Positions 12,815-23,930 of a stretch of 64,000 nt of DNA are shown piece by piece. The stretch is from the NCBI GenBank assembly GCA_029721435.1, contig CM056576.1, positions 64,995,876-65,059,875 on the forward strand. The letters are read 5' to 3'. The notes below the pieces were generated by a model that saw nothing but the letters and a program-made list of their open reading frames with translations, searched no databases and was not told the DNA's origin. Each line of letters starts with the position of its first letter. Within the stretch, counting starts at the first letter, position 1. A program made the translations under genes and the position numbers. Origin of the DNA: Gymnothorax reevesii. Lineage: Eukaryota; Chordata; Actinopteri; Anguilliformes; Muraenidae.

Positions 12815-13185
12815 GATGGGACCACTCAAACCAGAAAAAGAAGAGGTTTATCGAAGAAATACTGGCATACATGCATACATTGCATCTGGCAACATGGCTT
12901 TGTTCAGAGAGATCCCAGCAGGGACCTGCAACTATGCCTGTTATCTGCATTCAGGCAACCCTCCAGTTGGTTGAAGCATCTTTGCAATCCTGAAAGATAT
13001 GCTTGAATAAAAGCTGATATCAGAATATATGCCAAGGTTTTATTTTCTGATTGGACCACTTTGACAAAAAAGGTAGAGATTTATTGAAGGCATACAGGCA
13101 TATGTGCATAAATTGAGTTTGGCTTCCTGGCTCTGTTGTGAGAGATTCCTGCTTATCCAAACATGGCACTGAAGGCAGGGAGCTG
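12815..13185 (+). repeat. Diverged 234 bp tandem duplication
   Basis: The block starting GATGGGACCACT at 12815 recurs, diverged, at 13049 (GATTGGACCACT). Both run through a GGTTTATCGAAG-like or GATTTATTGAAG-like stretch and GGCATACA to a GAGAGAT box. The copy spacing is 234 bases. It lies directly upstream of the 75 bp hairpin repeats and may belong to the same element. Confidence 0.6.
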
Positions 13186-13260
13186 TAATTGAACAATGCC
13201 GGGTGTAGGCCAACTTGAGCCACAGAGTAAATTATGAAGCTTTCAATACGCAGAGGCGCA

Positions 13261-13555
13261 CAGCATCTTGCATGATTTCTCTTGATGCCAATAAAGAGAA
13301 ATATACTATATGACATGTTCTATGTGTAGTGGCAGCTTGGCGGCTGGTACAATTTATCTCGATGCCGATACAACAGAAATATGCTGTATGAGTGTTCTAT
13401 AGCGACAGCTAGTGGATGGCATGATTTTTCTTGATGCCAATTCAAAAGAAATATTCTATAAAAAGTTACAATGTGTAGTGACAGCCTAGTAGCTGGCATA
13501 ATTTCTCTTTATTCTAGTTCAAGAGAAATATCCCACACGATCATGTGAGCTGATA
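13261..13555 (+). repeat. Tandem array of ~75 bp hairpin units (4 copies)
   Basis: Four diverged units begin with a CAGC-type box at about 13261, 13333, 13406 and 13492 (72-86 bases each). Each holds a potential hairpin: ATTTCTCTT, then a GATGCC-type loop, then AAGAGAAAT in unit 1, with matching changes in the others. The array abuts the next repeat. It looks like a minisatellite inside a transposable element; no coding is visible. Confidence 0.65.
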
Positions 13556-14190
13556 TGGTCGCGCCGTCTTCTGGGAACCTCAACAGCGATCACCGTTGCT
13601 GGACAAAAGCAATCTCTGGGATGCATCAGTCCTGCACACCCATGGACACACATGGCTGCCCTGGCTGCAGTTGATCTCGGGTCCTTCTTGTCTGCGTATA
13701 TCATATTTGCAGATATAAAACAGTTGCACAATGCAGTACAAATTGTGCCACAACTCTAGCTGCACTTTATTCAGCCATCTGCATTCCACTCGATTGATAT
13801 CTGTCTTGTGTCAATTGTGGCATCATGACTTTTCACAAATGTGAGGTTTTTAAACCAGCATTTTTTATAGCCAGGGTTAATATTGAGGAATGCATAGAGC
13901 ATTTCTTTGCTCACTGTTTTTTGTATGGATTATTTGGGGAGTTGCTCATGTATCGGACTATTGTTATTGGCAGACATGGGCACGATTACAGATCTACGAT
14001 TACGATTATGAAGCAGGATGATTACGATTACAATTAAGACTACACATGTACATGTGTAATCGTAATCATCCTGCTTCATAATCGTAATCATAGATCTGTA
14101 ATCGTGCCCATGTCTGGTTACTGGCACCAGGTCTACTGACTTGCCCATTTATTAGAATTCACCATTTGTGAGTTAATACTCTTTCACGCA
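13545..14190 (+). repeat. Unidentified interspersed repeat, copy A
   Basis: About 500 bases, excluding the inserted MITE, align in inverted orientation to 15838-16346. Shared landmarks are GGAACCTC, TCTAGCTGCACT-like, GGCATCATGACTTTTCACAAATG and TATCGGACTATTGTT-like. Homology spans nearly the full length of both copies with many substitutions, so the duplication is old. No coding or superfamily signature is recognised. Confidence 0.7.
13971..14116. mobile_element. Hairpin hAT-type MITE, 146 bp
   Basis: The element is nearly one palindrome. It starts CAGACATGGGCACGATTACA and ends with the reverse complement, with two arms of about 62 bases around a short spacer. It is flanked by 8-base duplications GTTATTGG (13963-13970) and GTTACTGG (14117-14124), one mismatch apart. 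The CAG start and 8 bp duplication are hAT hallmarks. Copy B of the host repeat (inverted, near 15890) keeps the uninterrupted site GTTCTTGGCACGTAGTCTG, which confirms this is an insertion. Confidence 0.85.
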
Positions 14191-15837
14191 GCACCCGTGA
14201 TTTGACGGAATAAAGTTACACTAAATGGGTAATGTTGCCCAAGAGTGAAATGGTTTTTTTTTTTTTGTGCATCAAAATCATCATATCATGCCTCTGAATT
14301 TTTCTGTTTTAAGTTGGCCTGAATTCGAAGAGTATTTAAAGGGTGGGCAGTTTTTTTTTTTCACTTTATGAGTGTTTTCATATATAATTTATTGAGGACT
14401 CTAGATTGGGTCACAGTGCTGAAAGTTCAATGGCATTGGATTAAACCTTCCATATCAGGATTCTTTTATGTTTCAGGAGTTTGCCTCCTTCAAGGCTGTG
14501 CCACACAATGTGCCACCTTTAGATCAGGCACAGTGTTTTTTTTAGTTTTTGTTTCCATTGAGAAATCTACCCGGGTTCAAATTAGTACATTTGTAGTCAA
14601 TCAGCTGTTATCCACTTGAAATCTGAAAATGCTGTTAACCTGACAAAAAACTAATTTTGCTTAATGTTTTGACCATTATTCTTTTGCAATTTCTCACAGT
14701 AGCACGGGAAAATTAAAGTTCTCAGTCACAGAGATCCTGCCTGTTAATGCTCGGCAGAAGGCTTTGCCAATTGAACAATTTAGCCAAGATCTATCTGTCC
14801 TGCATATAGTATGATGAGGAAAAATTTGAGTCCAGCAAATCCAAATGGCAGAACTGTTGAGCTAAATTTGAATTTATGGCATGTGTTAGGCATCTAAGCG
14901 GTGAATATTTTTACTTCTAGATGAAACCATTGGTTTCACGACACCATAAGAAAATATGGAAGACAAGAGAATATGTTTCTTGACTAAATGAACTAGATTG
15001 TTATGGACTTTGCCAAGGGAATTTTTTTCAGACCCATTTATGCAATGTTGTCAAAATTTCTGGCTGCCTTCACAACCTCACCCCTTCCCTCGGGATGGAA
15101 AATATACTTCCCCCCAAAAAAAAACATTCCCCACCTGTTCTGATTTTGGTATCATCAACAGCCCATCTCCTTATCTTTCTGTTTTCATGCCCTCCTGTAC
15201 TTTTCAAGGAAAAAAGTGCAGCAACAGCTTCATTTCTGGTGACAGATTTATGAACTGAGGCCAAAAGCAAGCAGGGTGCCAGTTGCAGTGGGTCTATAAA
15301 TACAGAAGGAGTGAAACAACATGTTTTTTTACAAAAGGTGCTCGACAACTAAGACACATTGTGATGAAAAGATTATAGTTTTGCTTTCATTTGCCCAAAC
15401 TGTTATTGGTGAACCATTTAATACTACTGCTCTGCTGGACCAGTCTCACACGACATTTTGTACTTGTGGCACAGCATATGGACATGTTTTCTGTCATCCA
15501 GCTCGTCAAATAAGGTCATGTGATGCAGTTTAAAGTAGTAAATTTTGTTTTCCTCATTTGGCCGTTAGATAGTGCATACTTTATCTCGCAAAGGCCTTCA
15601 ATAGGCTAGATAGTACTGAGATATTTTTCAGTTCCCAAATTTCTTTATACCTGTCCCATGGTACAGTGTTTCAATGAGTTACATTGAACTCTGCCTTTTT
15701 GATGTTACATGTATTCTGAATTGAATACACTTTTCACTATATACTAAGAGCCATTAAAAATGCTACAAGCAACTATGTACAAAATTATGTCCAAATAGTC
15801 TAATAAGGAATAATAAATACAAGAATATTTAAAGTAG
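14191..15837. other. Unclassified DNA between the inverted repeat copies
   Basis: About 1.6 kb with short T runs and no recognised gene or repeat. If copies A and B are the ends of one element, this would be its interior, but no transposase motif is visible. Confidence 0.4.
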
Positions 15838-16346
15838 AGTACTAGCTCAGAAATGGTAAATTCAAGGAATTGGGTAAGTCAGCAGACTACGTGCCAAGAA
15901 CAATAGTCTGATACATGATGAGCCTCTTCCCAAATGATCCACAAGAAGGAGAGAGTGCAAAGAAATGTGACTGCATTGCTCAACCGTAACCCTGGCGATA
16001 AAAATCCTGGCTTAGAGACTATACATTTGTGAAAAGTCATGATGCCACGATTGACACAACAAAACAGGGCTTGAGTAACTGGAATTCAAATGGCCAGAAT
16101 GAGTGCAGCCAGAGTTCCAGCACACGTTGAAGTGAACTGCATGACTGCTTTACAACTGTAAATGGGATATAGCCAGACAGGAAGCACCCAAGATCGACTG
16201 CGGCTTGAGCAGGCAACGGTGACCATACGTGCGCAGGACCGTAGCCTTCGTGTGATGGATCTCAGAGGCTGCTTTCATCCAGCAATGCTGATCGCTGCCG
16301 AGGTTCCAGGAAGATGCTGTGACTATATCAGTTCCCATGCGGTATG
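15838..16346 (-). repeat. Unidentified interspersed repeat, copy B (inverted)
   Basis: Reverse-complement partner of 13545-14190. It lacks the 146 bp hairpin MITE and therefore preserves the empty target. The 75 bp hairpin array beside copy A is not found beside this copy. Confidence 0.7.
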
Positions 16347-16394
16347 AAGACGGCCCTGGAATGTGGGCACCTCTTCATTTACTGCACAAGTGTG

Positions 16395-17790
16395 GATATC
16401 TGCTTATTTTGAATTTGATGCCAGCAACACATTTCAAAAAAGTTAGGATAGGGGCAATAAAATACCAGAAAAGTTGTATGATGTTAAAAAAAGACACCTA
16501 GTGGAACATCTAACTGTTAATTGGGTTAATTAGTAACAAGTAATTAGCACGATTGCATATAAAAAGAGCTCTCCAGAAAGTCTGAATCTTCCCGGAGTAA
16601 AGATGGCAAGGGATTTATCACTCTGCAAAAGAATGAATATCAATTTATGATTATTTTTCAATGTAATATAGTCTAGAAATTGGGGTTATCGTCATCTATG
16701 GTACCTAATGTCACTAAAAGATCAAGAAAAGCCAGAGTAATCTCTATATCCAAGGGACAAGGCCAAAAGCCAAAACTGAATGGTCGTGGTCTTCAGGCCT
16801 TCAGGCGGCACATAGCTGAAAGCAAGATTTGGTTGTGGAAATCACTGCATGGGCTCAAGAAACCTGCTGCAGACCATTGTCTGTGAATACAGTTTGTCGT
16901 TTCATTCACAAATGCAAGTTCACACTCTTCCATGTAAAGATAAAACCACGTATAAACACCTTATTTATCTCAATCTGGAAAACTGTAAGAATATCTTATC
17001 AATTAAAATATAAAATTCTATTTGGAAATCATGGACACCGCATCCTCCGGTCTGAAGAGGGAAGGGACCATCTGGCTTGTTATCAGCATACAGTTCAAAA
17101 GCCAGCATCCATCATAGCATGGCGGTGCATTACTACACATGGCATGGGTAACTTGCATATCTGTATAGACACCGCTAATGCCAAACAGTACATACTGGTT
17201 TTTGAACAACACACGTATGCTGTCATCCAGACATCTTTTTCAGGGAAGGCCTTGCTTATTTCAGCAAGACAATGCCAAACATCACACACTGCACGTATTA
17301 CACTGATAGTACTTTGAAGTAAAAGGGTCTGGGTGCTAAACTAGCCTGACTACTGTCCAGACCTGTTACCCGGTGAGAATATTATGGAATGAAAAATATA
17401 ACAAAGGAAACTAGGAAAAGTTGAGCAGCTGAAATCCTACATCAAGCAAAAAAGGGAAGATGTTTCGCTTTCATTTACCACAGCATTTGGAGTCCTCAAA
17501 ACATGTTCCCAAACATTTAGAGAGTTATGTTTAGAGGTGATGCAACACAATGGTAAACATGCCCCAATATCAACTTTTTGAAAGATGTTGATGGCATTAG
17601 GCTAAATTCAAAATTAGCAGATATTTCTCAGGAAGCAATATAATTTCTCAGTTTCAACATCTCATTTGTTATCTTTGTTCCATTTAAATGAAATGTAGAG
17701 TTTAAATGATGAGCAAATAATTGCATTCTATTATTATTTACAATGCATATTTTGGACAGCATCCCAACTTTTTTTGGAAACGAGGTTGTA
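16395..17790 (+). mobile_element. 5'-truncated Tc1-like transposon
   Basis: The internal terminal-repeat segment starts TTGATGCCAGCAACACATTTC near 16420. The 3' terminus ends CAACTTTTTTTGGAAACGAGGTTGTA at 17790. Both match a fish Tc1 subfamily that ends in an AAAAAGTTGGGAYR-type repeat. The outermost 5' repeat is missing. A decayed + strand transposase lies inside. Confidence 0.75.
16680..17560 (+). pseudogene. Tc1-like transposase, heavily decayed
   Basis: In order on the + strand: a helix-turn-helix remnant with ITAWAQETCCRPLSVNTVCR (16840-16905), equivalent to the TWAQEHFRKPLSVNTV block; an ILFGNHGHRILRSEE segment (17010-17060), near the first-Asp WSDE region whose acidic motif is lost; SIIAWRCITTHGMGNLHI (17110-17165); an SARQCQTSHTARIT segment (17260-17300), the altered second-Asp FQQDNA.PHTAR block; and a CPDLLPGENIME-like final-Glu region near 17355-17390. 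Frameshifts and stops separate these parts. It is non-functional. Confidence 0.75.
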
Positions 17791-20700
17791 CAACGTGTAT
17801 CATTATTGAATGAATTTGTGTAATTCATTTGTGTAACATAATTCAAAGGTGGGGTCCATGTAAAGACATTATGAGCACTGAAGTTATATACAGTTGATTA
17901 TATCTAAACAGATTGAATTTTTTTTTTTTTTGGTATAATTGATTCTGTTCTGCTTACAAAGATCAAAGCAAAGTTGCTCCGATTTTTTTCTTCCATTTAA
18001 GGTTTACCCTTAACAATACCCTTCTGCTCCATTGTAGAATCCATTGTCATTCCTTGAATAAGTTTGCTGAACTTTCTGTCCTTATCTATACCAATACAGA
18101 TTTGACAAGAAAAGTGATTGAGGATTCTTGTGATCCAGAGGTCGTTCGATGTTAGCGGGGATGTTATGATCCCATTTTTGTTTAATTTTTCAGTAAATAA
18201 CAATGTTGTCAGACCATAAATTTATCTGTCGTCACCAGTGTTTAAGTATATTGTAATTCAGTTCTACATCTTGGAGGGCTCATGTAGGCGCTGAAAGATT
18301 TCATCCCTGAAAATGTAGATTCTGTTGATTTCTTTCCCATCCATTCATTAAGTTCCATTGTGTTTGCAACTAAGATTTTTCCCATACCCTAAGACTTGTC
18401 TCCATCAATTTATACAGTATGATTTCCCATTTGTAATTTATCAATCCACATTTAAGTTAATGTGCAGGTTTTCAGCTTTTATCCTACACAGTTTGGCATT
18501 GCCATGTAGGAATTACGGCACTTATGTAATTGGTTCCCACTCTATAGGAAGAGCGGCAAAGTAGGAACAGATGGAGTTGGTGGCTGTTTTCGATGGAATT
18601 GAGTAGCAGAAGAATTGCACAGCCATTCATAATTAATGGTATGTTGTCTCATGGTTGTTGTTGTACAGATGCTCGCTACAAATCATTCCTAACCTTAAAG
18701 ACTGAATTCCAAGTGTCATCAAACTTTTACGGTGACTGCATATTGTACTTCTTTGTGACGGTAACTCATACCCTTGCTTAGCCTGTAGGCATTACCTTTC
18801 CATACTCATTGTGCAGTTTAAAAGCTAGCTCACCACTTATTCAGTCATTTATGATTACAGACTTGCCAATAGCTGAGAGATTTTGACAGTGACTTTTGAA
18901 TCATGTGAAGCAAAATGCCATTAACTCTGTTTGCTGATCAGTCAGGACAGATCTAATTTTATTGTTGGTATGCCCACTGTTTTTCAGAGGGTAAGGAATG
19001 ACAGGAATCAAATTTTTCTGGAAGTCATGGATCAATTTTTTTTTAATTAACCTCCTTTTTGGACTTTCAAACATAATATAACTTAAACAGCATGATAAGT
19101 TATCTTACAGAATATGTTCAGCAAGTTGCTTTTGGACAAATTTTTAATATTATTTCTGGTTTTTCTTTTTTAAAATTAAATTAATGTCATTTTTTGGTGC
19201 TATTAAATCCAGCCTTTTCCTGTGATTTTCACCTGATTCTGATGATTTTGGAAAATGTTTCTCCAATTTTTTGCATCATTTTTCCTTTTTAAAATATTTA
19301 ACTTTTTGAAAACTTTTTTCCCCAACAGCAGTCGATGAGAACGGTGAAACCCTGCTCTTTATAATGACTTCCTACTCCTTCATACTTTGAGGTAGAAACT
19401 TCATTTTAAACAGGTCAGCACAGGTGGTAGTTTATTGTTGTGAAGCGACTTTTTTTAATACCTTTTATATATTTTGAGAAAATACAGGTGAAGTTTAATG
19501 TAGATTTCAAAAAATGCAATAGGATCCTATGAAAGCCATTAGAGTAGATAATGACATCACATGCTCTGATAAATACATTAACTCTAATGGACTCTGCATT
19601 TTACCAAAAATAAGTTTGTTTTTTTTTTTAAGTCTTTTTTTTTATTTTTGGATCTTCAAAATTTCAGCAAGCATACACATTTTTTATTAAAATGTGGAGA
19701 TTTTTCTCCTCTCTGTAGCCATGCCATTTTTGAAGTGGAATGAAGCATAGTTTTCAAGCAGTTGCCTTTTGTTAGCAAGGAGTTTGAAAACCATTTCTGA
19801 ATACTCTAGGAAAATATTGTGCAGTTTTGAACGACCTAATATTAGCCTGACTCAAACCGGCTGAAGGTATGAACAGCGACTCAGCTGGTACAGTTGCTTG
19901 GGGCTAGTTTCAGAAAGTATGTCACCTTTATCGATGGCAAATCATTTGAGTCACTCACTGAATTATCATCTTAACGAAACAGGTGGAGGAAAGAGAAGAT
20001 CACCTTTCCAATTTGTTTGAGAAACCGCATGTCTATACACAAGCCTTAAAATTTGCAGTCACTATCCTTATTTATATTTTAAAACACAGCAAATTATCCA
20101 ACATCTACCGAACTAAAAAGCAGGCAGTTTGAGATGCGGAAAGTAATCGAGTCGATTCCATGGAAATGATGCACCCTCTTGTCAAGTTGCATTGGTGTAA
20201 ACTGGCAGGTTACTGAACCTTGCTGCCTGGTGCATTGCAAGTAAATGGAATTTTCAATTCATCTCCGTTGCAAATCTCTGGCTTGAACTGCCCTTTAAAT
20301 CCATTATTTTATGTGGTTTTCGGCCATTTTTCAGTAGTCACCACTCTCATTCTTTTAACTTGAAATCCCATTGCACTTTTTTTAATGTTTTTTTTTTTTT
20401 TTTTTTTAGTATTTTTGTCATATAAACTGAAGCAATGTTTTAATAACTGTTGATGATACTATTACTCATACTTAAACCGGCGGCCGATGGACAGAAAGCA
20501 TGGAAGGTGTAAAGCATGCTTTTAAACTGATAATAAGTCTTGATCTGTTTTCAATCATTTTCTTTGATTAAAAATACTTTAACTCACCTATTTCAGGTGC
20601 AGCCAATTCTCCCTCCTAAAATGAGAGGTAAAACTCATCATTTGGATGCAAACATGTGCATATTTTAGTCTTTGCTTAAATGAAAACAAAGTGAACAGTC

Positions 20701-21315
20701 ATGAAGCGTTGTTTGATACCCAACTTTGCAGGATATGACAAAAGTTGGCATTGGAAATCAGGAGATTTTTTGTGAAAGTTAGCTTATAAAGGGAAGTTAA
20801 ATAAATCATTTTTATTGAATTTACTGTTCACTTGTCCTAATATTTCCTGAACAAAGGACGCTGTTTTTTTGAGTGCCAAATGATTATTTCTGCTGTTGCT
20901 AAACATGTTAAGCAAGAATAATGATTGTATACAGGACAATAATCATCTATTTTAAGCATTTTTTCCACTGCCACTGTTTTCTGTTCAGCAGCCGCCACTG
21001 CTTAAACCACGCAAGCAACCTCAAATTCACCCTTTTAAACTTTATCAATGGAAGCAAGCATACTTAAAATGTAAAAAAATTTGGATTACTGAGCTCACAA
21101 GTATTCTCTTCTGCTGAGTGAATTGCCAGAAAGTTAAATTAGCCCTCGGTCAGGCATATGCCTGTTTTGTTCTTATATTTCAGCTTCATAATATCTTCTT
21201 AGAATTTTATTGATATGATACTGGTCCTCATGTTGATACATGCCAATAACAGTTTCTAAAGGCAATCAAAAGCTCTGAATCAGAACTAGACACTGAAAGC
21301 TTTCTTTGGCGGTGT
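17791..21315. other. Unclassified intronic DNA
   Basis: About 3.5 kb, T-rich, with T runs near 17920, 19620 and 20385-20407. No exon, RNA gene or transposon motif was recognised. The composition is uniform and compatible with ancient unique intron sequence. Confidence 0.4.
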
Positions 21316-21567
21316 AAAGCAATTAGTCCCTTAAACCCGAACACCCTCGGTACCGGGGGGTGGTCTTTACGCACAATAGATACAGCATGTTTCCTAATCG
21401 TAACATCGTCATGCAGCTTATCCACTTTACGCGGAGAAACTCAACAAAAAGCTCATGTTGACCATTTTTACCTCAACCAAACACAATTCAAGCTCCAAGC
21501 AAGTAAATAACCATGTAGCAAAACTTAGGATAAAATCATATCAGCGCTGAGTCGCCAGTATTTCCAA
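21316..21567 (-). repeat. Interspersed repeat copy 2, piggyBac-like terminal segment
   Basis: Reverse-complement homologue of 1233-1485. On the minus strand it shows the same AATACTGGCG, TTACTTGCTTGG and GTAAAAATGG landmarks. Its terminus (TTTAAGGGACTAATT) is more decayed than copy 1, so the TTAA target is not preserved. Confidence 0.5.
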
Positions 21568-22521
21568 TGAATTTGAGTTGTGCATACAAATCCTGCCATT
21601 TCAATAAGCCTGGGGCTGTGGCAGGTGACTACAACTATGAACCAGTTATTATCGATAGAAAATGGAATTATGAGCGAAGTATAATGAAACTGGCATTATG
21701 GATTGACAGTTGCACAGTTAGCCAGAAATTCTGGAAAGAATGTAGCATTGTGAGTTAGGTGGTATGGCTTCAAAACATGCAAACAACCAGACATAATGGA
21801 TATAGAGTGGCACAGTAGCAATACAAGCCAGTGAATATGGATTGTGGGTTGAACTGTGATGCTTTTGATGTGAATAGACCCAGTTATTGTGGATTAAGAG
21901 TGGAAAAGTGAATCGATTAATAATGATGAAAAGTCCTATTTTAAGTCAGGTTGCATGTGTAGGGAGGATCAGTATTAGTAGACCTGTATAGATAAAGAAT
22001 GTTCCTTGGAGTCTTGCCAGTATTCCCTCAAAAAAAATGTCACCGTATTGATGTGCACATGTGCCTATAAGTGAATATGTGCTTATATTTGAGAATAGGG
22101 TCATGCACCTATAATTGAGACCAACTAAATTTTTCCCGCTTAAAACCATTTTTGATAGGCAGTGGCATCCCAGACAATTTTGACTAACGGTAAAACAAAA
22201 TGCATTGCCATTTAAATCAACTCTCAGTTGCTGTGCTCCACAGCACAGTAAGGGGATCTAGGGCTGGGGCCGATGTCTACTTCTGCCCTGATCAGCGAGC
22301 TGCTCATGGCAGGGAGCGCATTTCACATAACACGTGGTGATCACATGGGAATCACGTGATATATAGCTGTTTAACACATGATAATAACTGTACAAACTTA
22401 CCAAGGATATATCCACTGGAGAATTACAACTTTTATTAGCCCTACGTCCACAAGTCTATATCAGACACACAGAGACTCATAAAGCAATATAAAAGTGTGA
22501 AAAGTGTACAAAACTACTATG
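21568..22521. other. Unclassified intronic DNA
   Basis: No gene recognised. A perfect small hairpin (TGCTGTG, CTC, CACAGCA) lies near 22232-22248. Confidence 0.35.
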
Positions 22522-23930
22522 TTTAACCACTTAGCGTTCTGAGCCGTGAATGCTCGCGACAATCACCGGGCTTGAGTCCCGGATCCGTCTTTGAAGGATA
22601 GATCATGCGAGTCGTGTTTAACAGGGCAGCAGTGAATGCTGCTGCGTGCACTGGCCCGGATTATTTTCACTGATTGTCCTTGGTGTAATGGGTGATAAGA
22701 ACTGTAAAGTTTAGCATCTAAACCATCCAAATACTGACTTGAGTTCATGTGATATACAATAAGGATGCAATCAATTTTAAGCTATATACATCTTTTACTT
22801 ACAAAGAAACAGATTGAGACGTGACAGAATGACGGCGACTTGGAAAAAAAAAACAAAACTTTTTTGACAGTATAGTGTTATGGCCCCAATTTGCTACGAC
22901 ATATAAGACAGCAAGGGATGACAGGCAAAATTTTAAAACTAAAACAGATTTAATTCAACAAAGACACTAACACTAACCTACAATTTATACCACTGACCAA
23001 GATTGATAATATACAAGAAAAAAAATATTTACAGTCCCTTGAGATGGGGTTGCTTGGTGAAGTTCCGGGTGAGGAAAATGCTCCAACACAGGCAAAAATC
23101 AACAAAAAGATTCGCAGGTCTTGAAAAGAGTGACAGGTCTGGTCAAAATGTATCCTTCTCCCTACAATTTCTCCTACTACTGCACTCTCTCAATTTCTGT
23201 CCTTATATACTCTTTTGCAGCCCCCTCCCACATTTAGACTTTTTTTTTTCCTCTGGGGCCTTCCCCTCTCAGACTAGCCCAGGACATTCCCAAACCTAGC
23301 TCCAAACTGGGCTGAACAAAAAAAAAAGGTCAATACTGCCATCTAGTGGCTTCTTTCCTCATTACAATGGTAAGTTTGGAACCACGGTTCGACGCATAAT
23401 GGAATCTCATGACTCATGCACGTGTAGCATGACTCTTTCCTTACACCGTTCTCGGCACAAACTACACAAGATTCGCACAGTCTCAACTTTATCGCAGTCG
23501 GCGGGTGCGAACAACCCCGTTGATCACTGCGATCAACACCACTCATACCCTAGTTGTTATCGACAATACAACGTGGTTTCACCATTCGCTCACCCTGACG
23601 TTTCTGCACTGCACTGTCTCGCATGTGGCCCGTGGGTTGACAGCATCTTCACAAGCTTTTTGTCCTGCCACAGCAGGACCATTATCAGTTCGTTTGGCTG
23701 TCACCGTGTGACACGGTGAAAATGGACGAAACAAAGTTTACAAACTGAAAGTAATGGAATGTATACATGTTACTTCTCATATCACCCAAGACCAATCATA
23801 ATGTCACATGAACTCAAACCATTGTCTGTGTTTTGATGCAAACCAAAAAGCGTTCATGATAACAGTTCTGCGTGTTTAGATGCAAAGTGACCAATTTGAT
23901 ATGGCGCGGCTCCGGGACTCAAGCTGGTCG
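22522..23930. mobile_element. Possible older element hosting the LTR insertion
   Basis: A TTAA followed by CCACTTAGCG starts near 22523. Parts of 22540-22755 recur in inverted orientation at 23805-23930: TCACATGAACTCAA and CCGGGACTCAAGC are shared. This suggests a decayed element with inverted ends into which the LTR at 22876-23366 inserted. No transposase is visible and the boundaries are uncertain. Confidence 0.3.
22876..23366 (-). mobile_element. Solo LTR, copy 1
   Basis: A 491 bp unit bounded by TGTTATGG and CATTACA (TG...CA) is closely similar to 41208-41686 in the same orientation. Read on the minus strand it has an LTR layout: a U3-like part with CTAGATGGCAG, a TATA box (GTATATAAGG) at about 23204-23213, then R/U5 with ATTAAA near its end. 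Flanking tetranucleotides ATAG (22872-22875) and ATGG (23367-23370) could be a mutated 4 bp target duplication. No gag or pol sequence is adjacent, so this is a solo LTR. The Gypsy or ERV class is undetermined. Confidence 0.75.
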
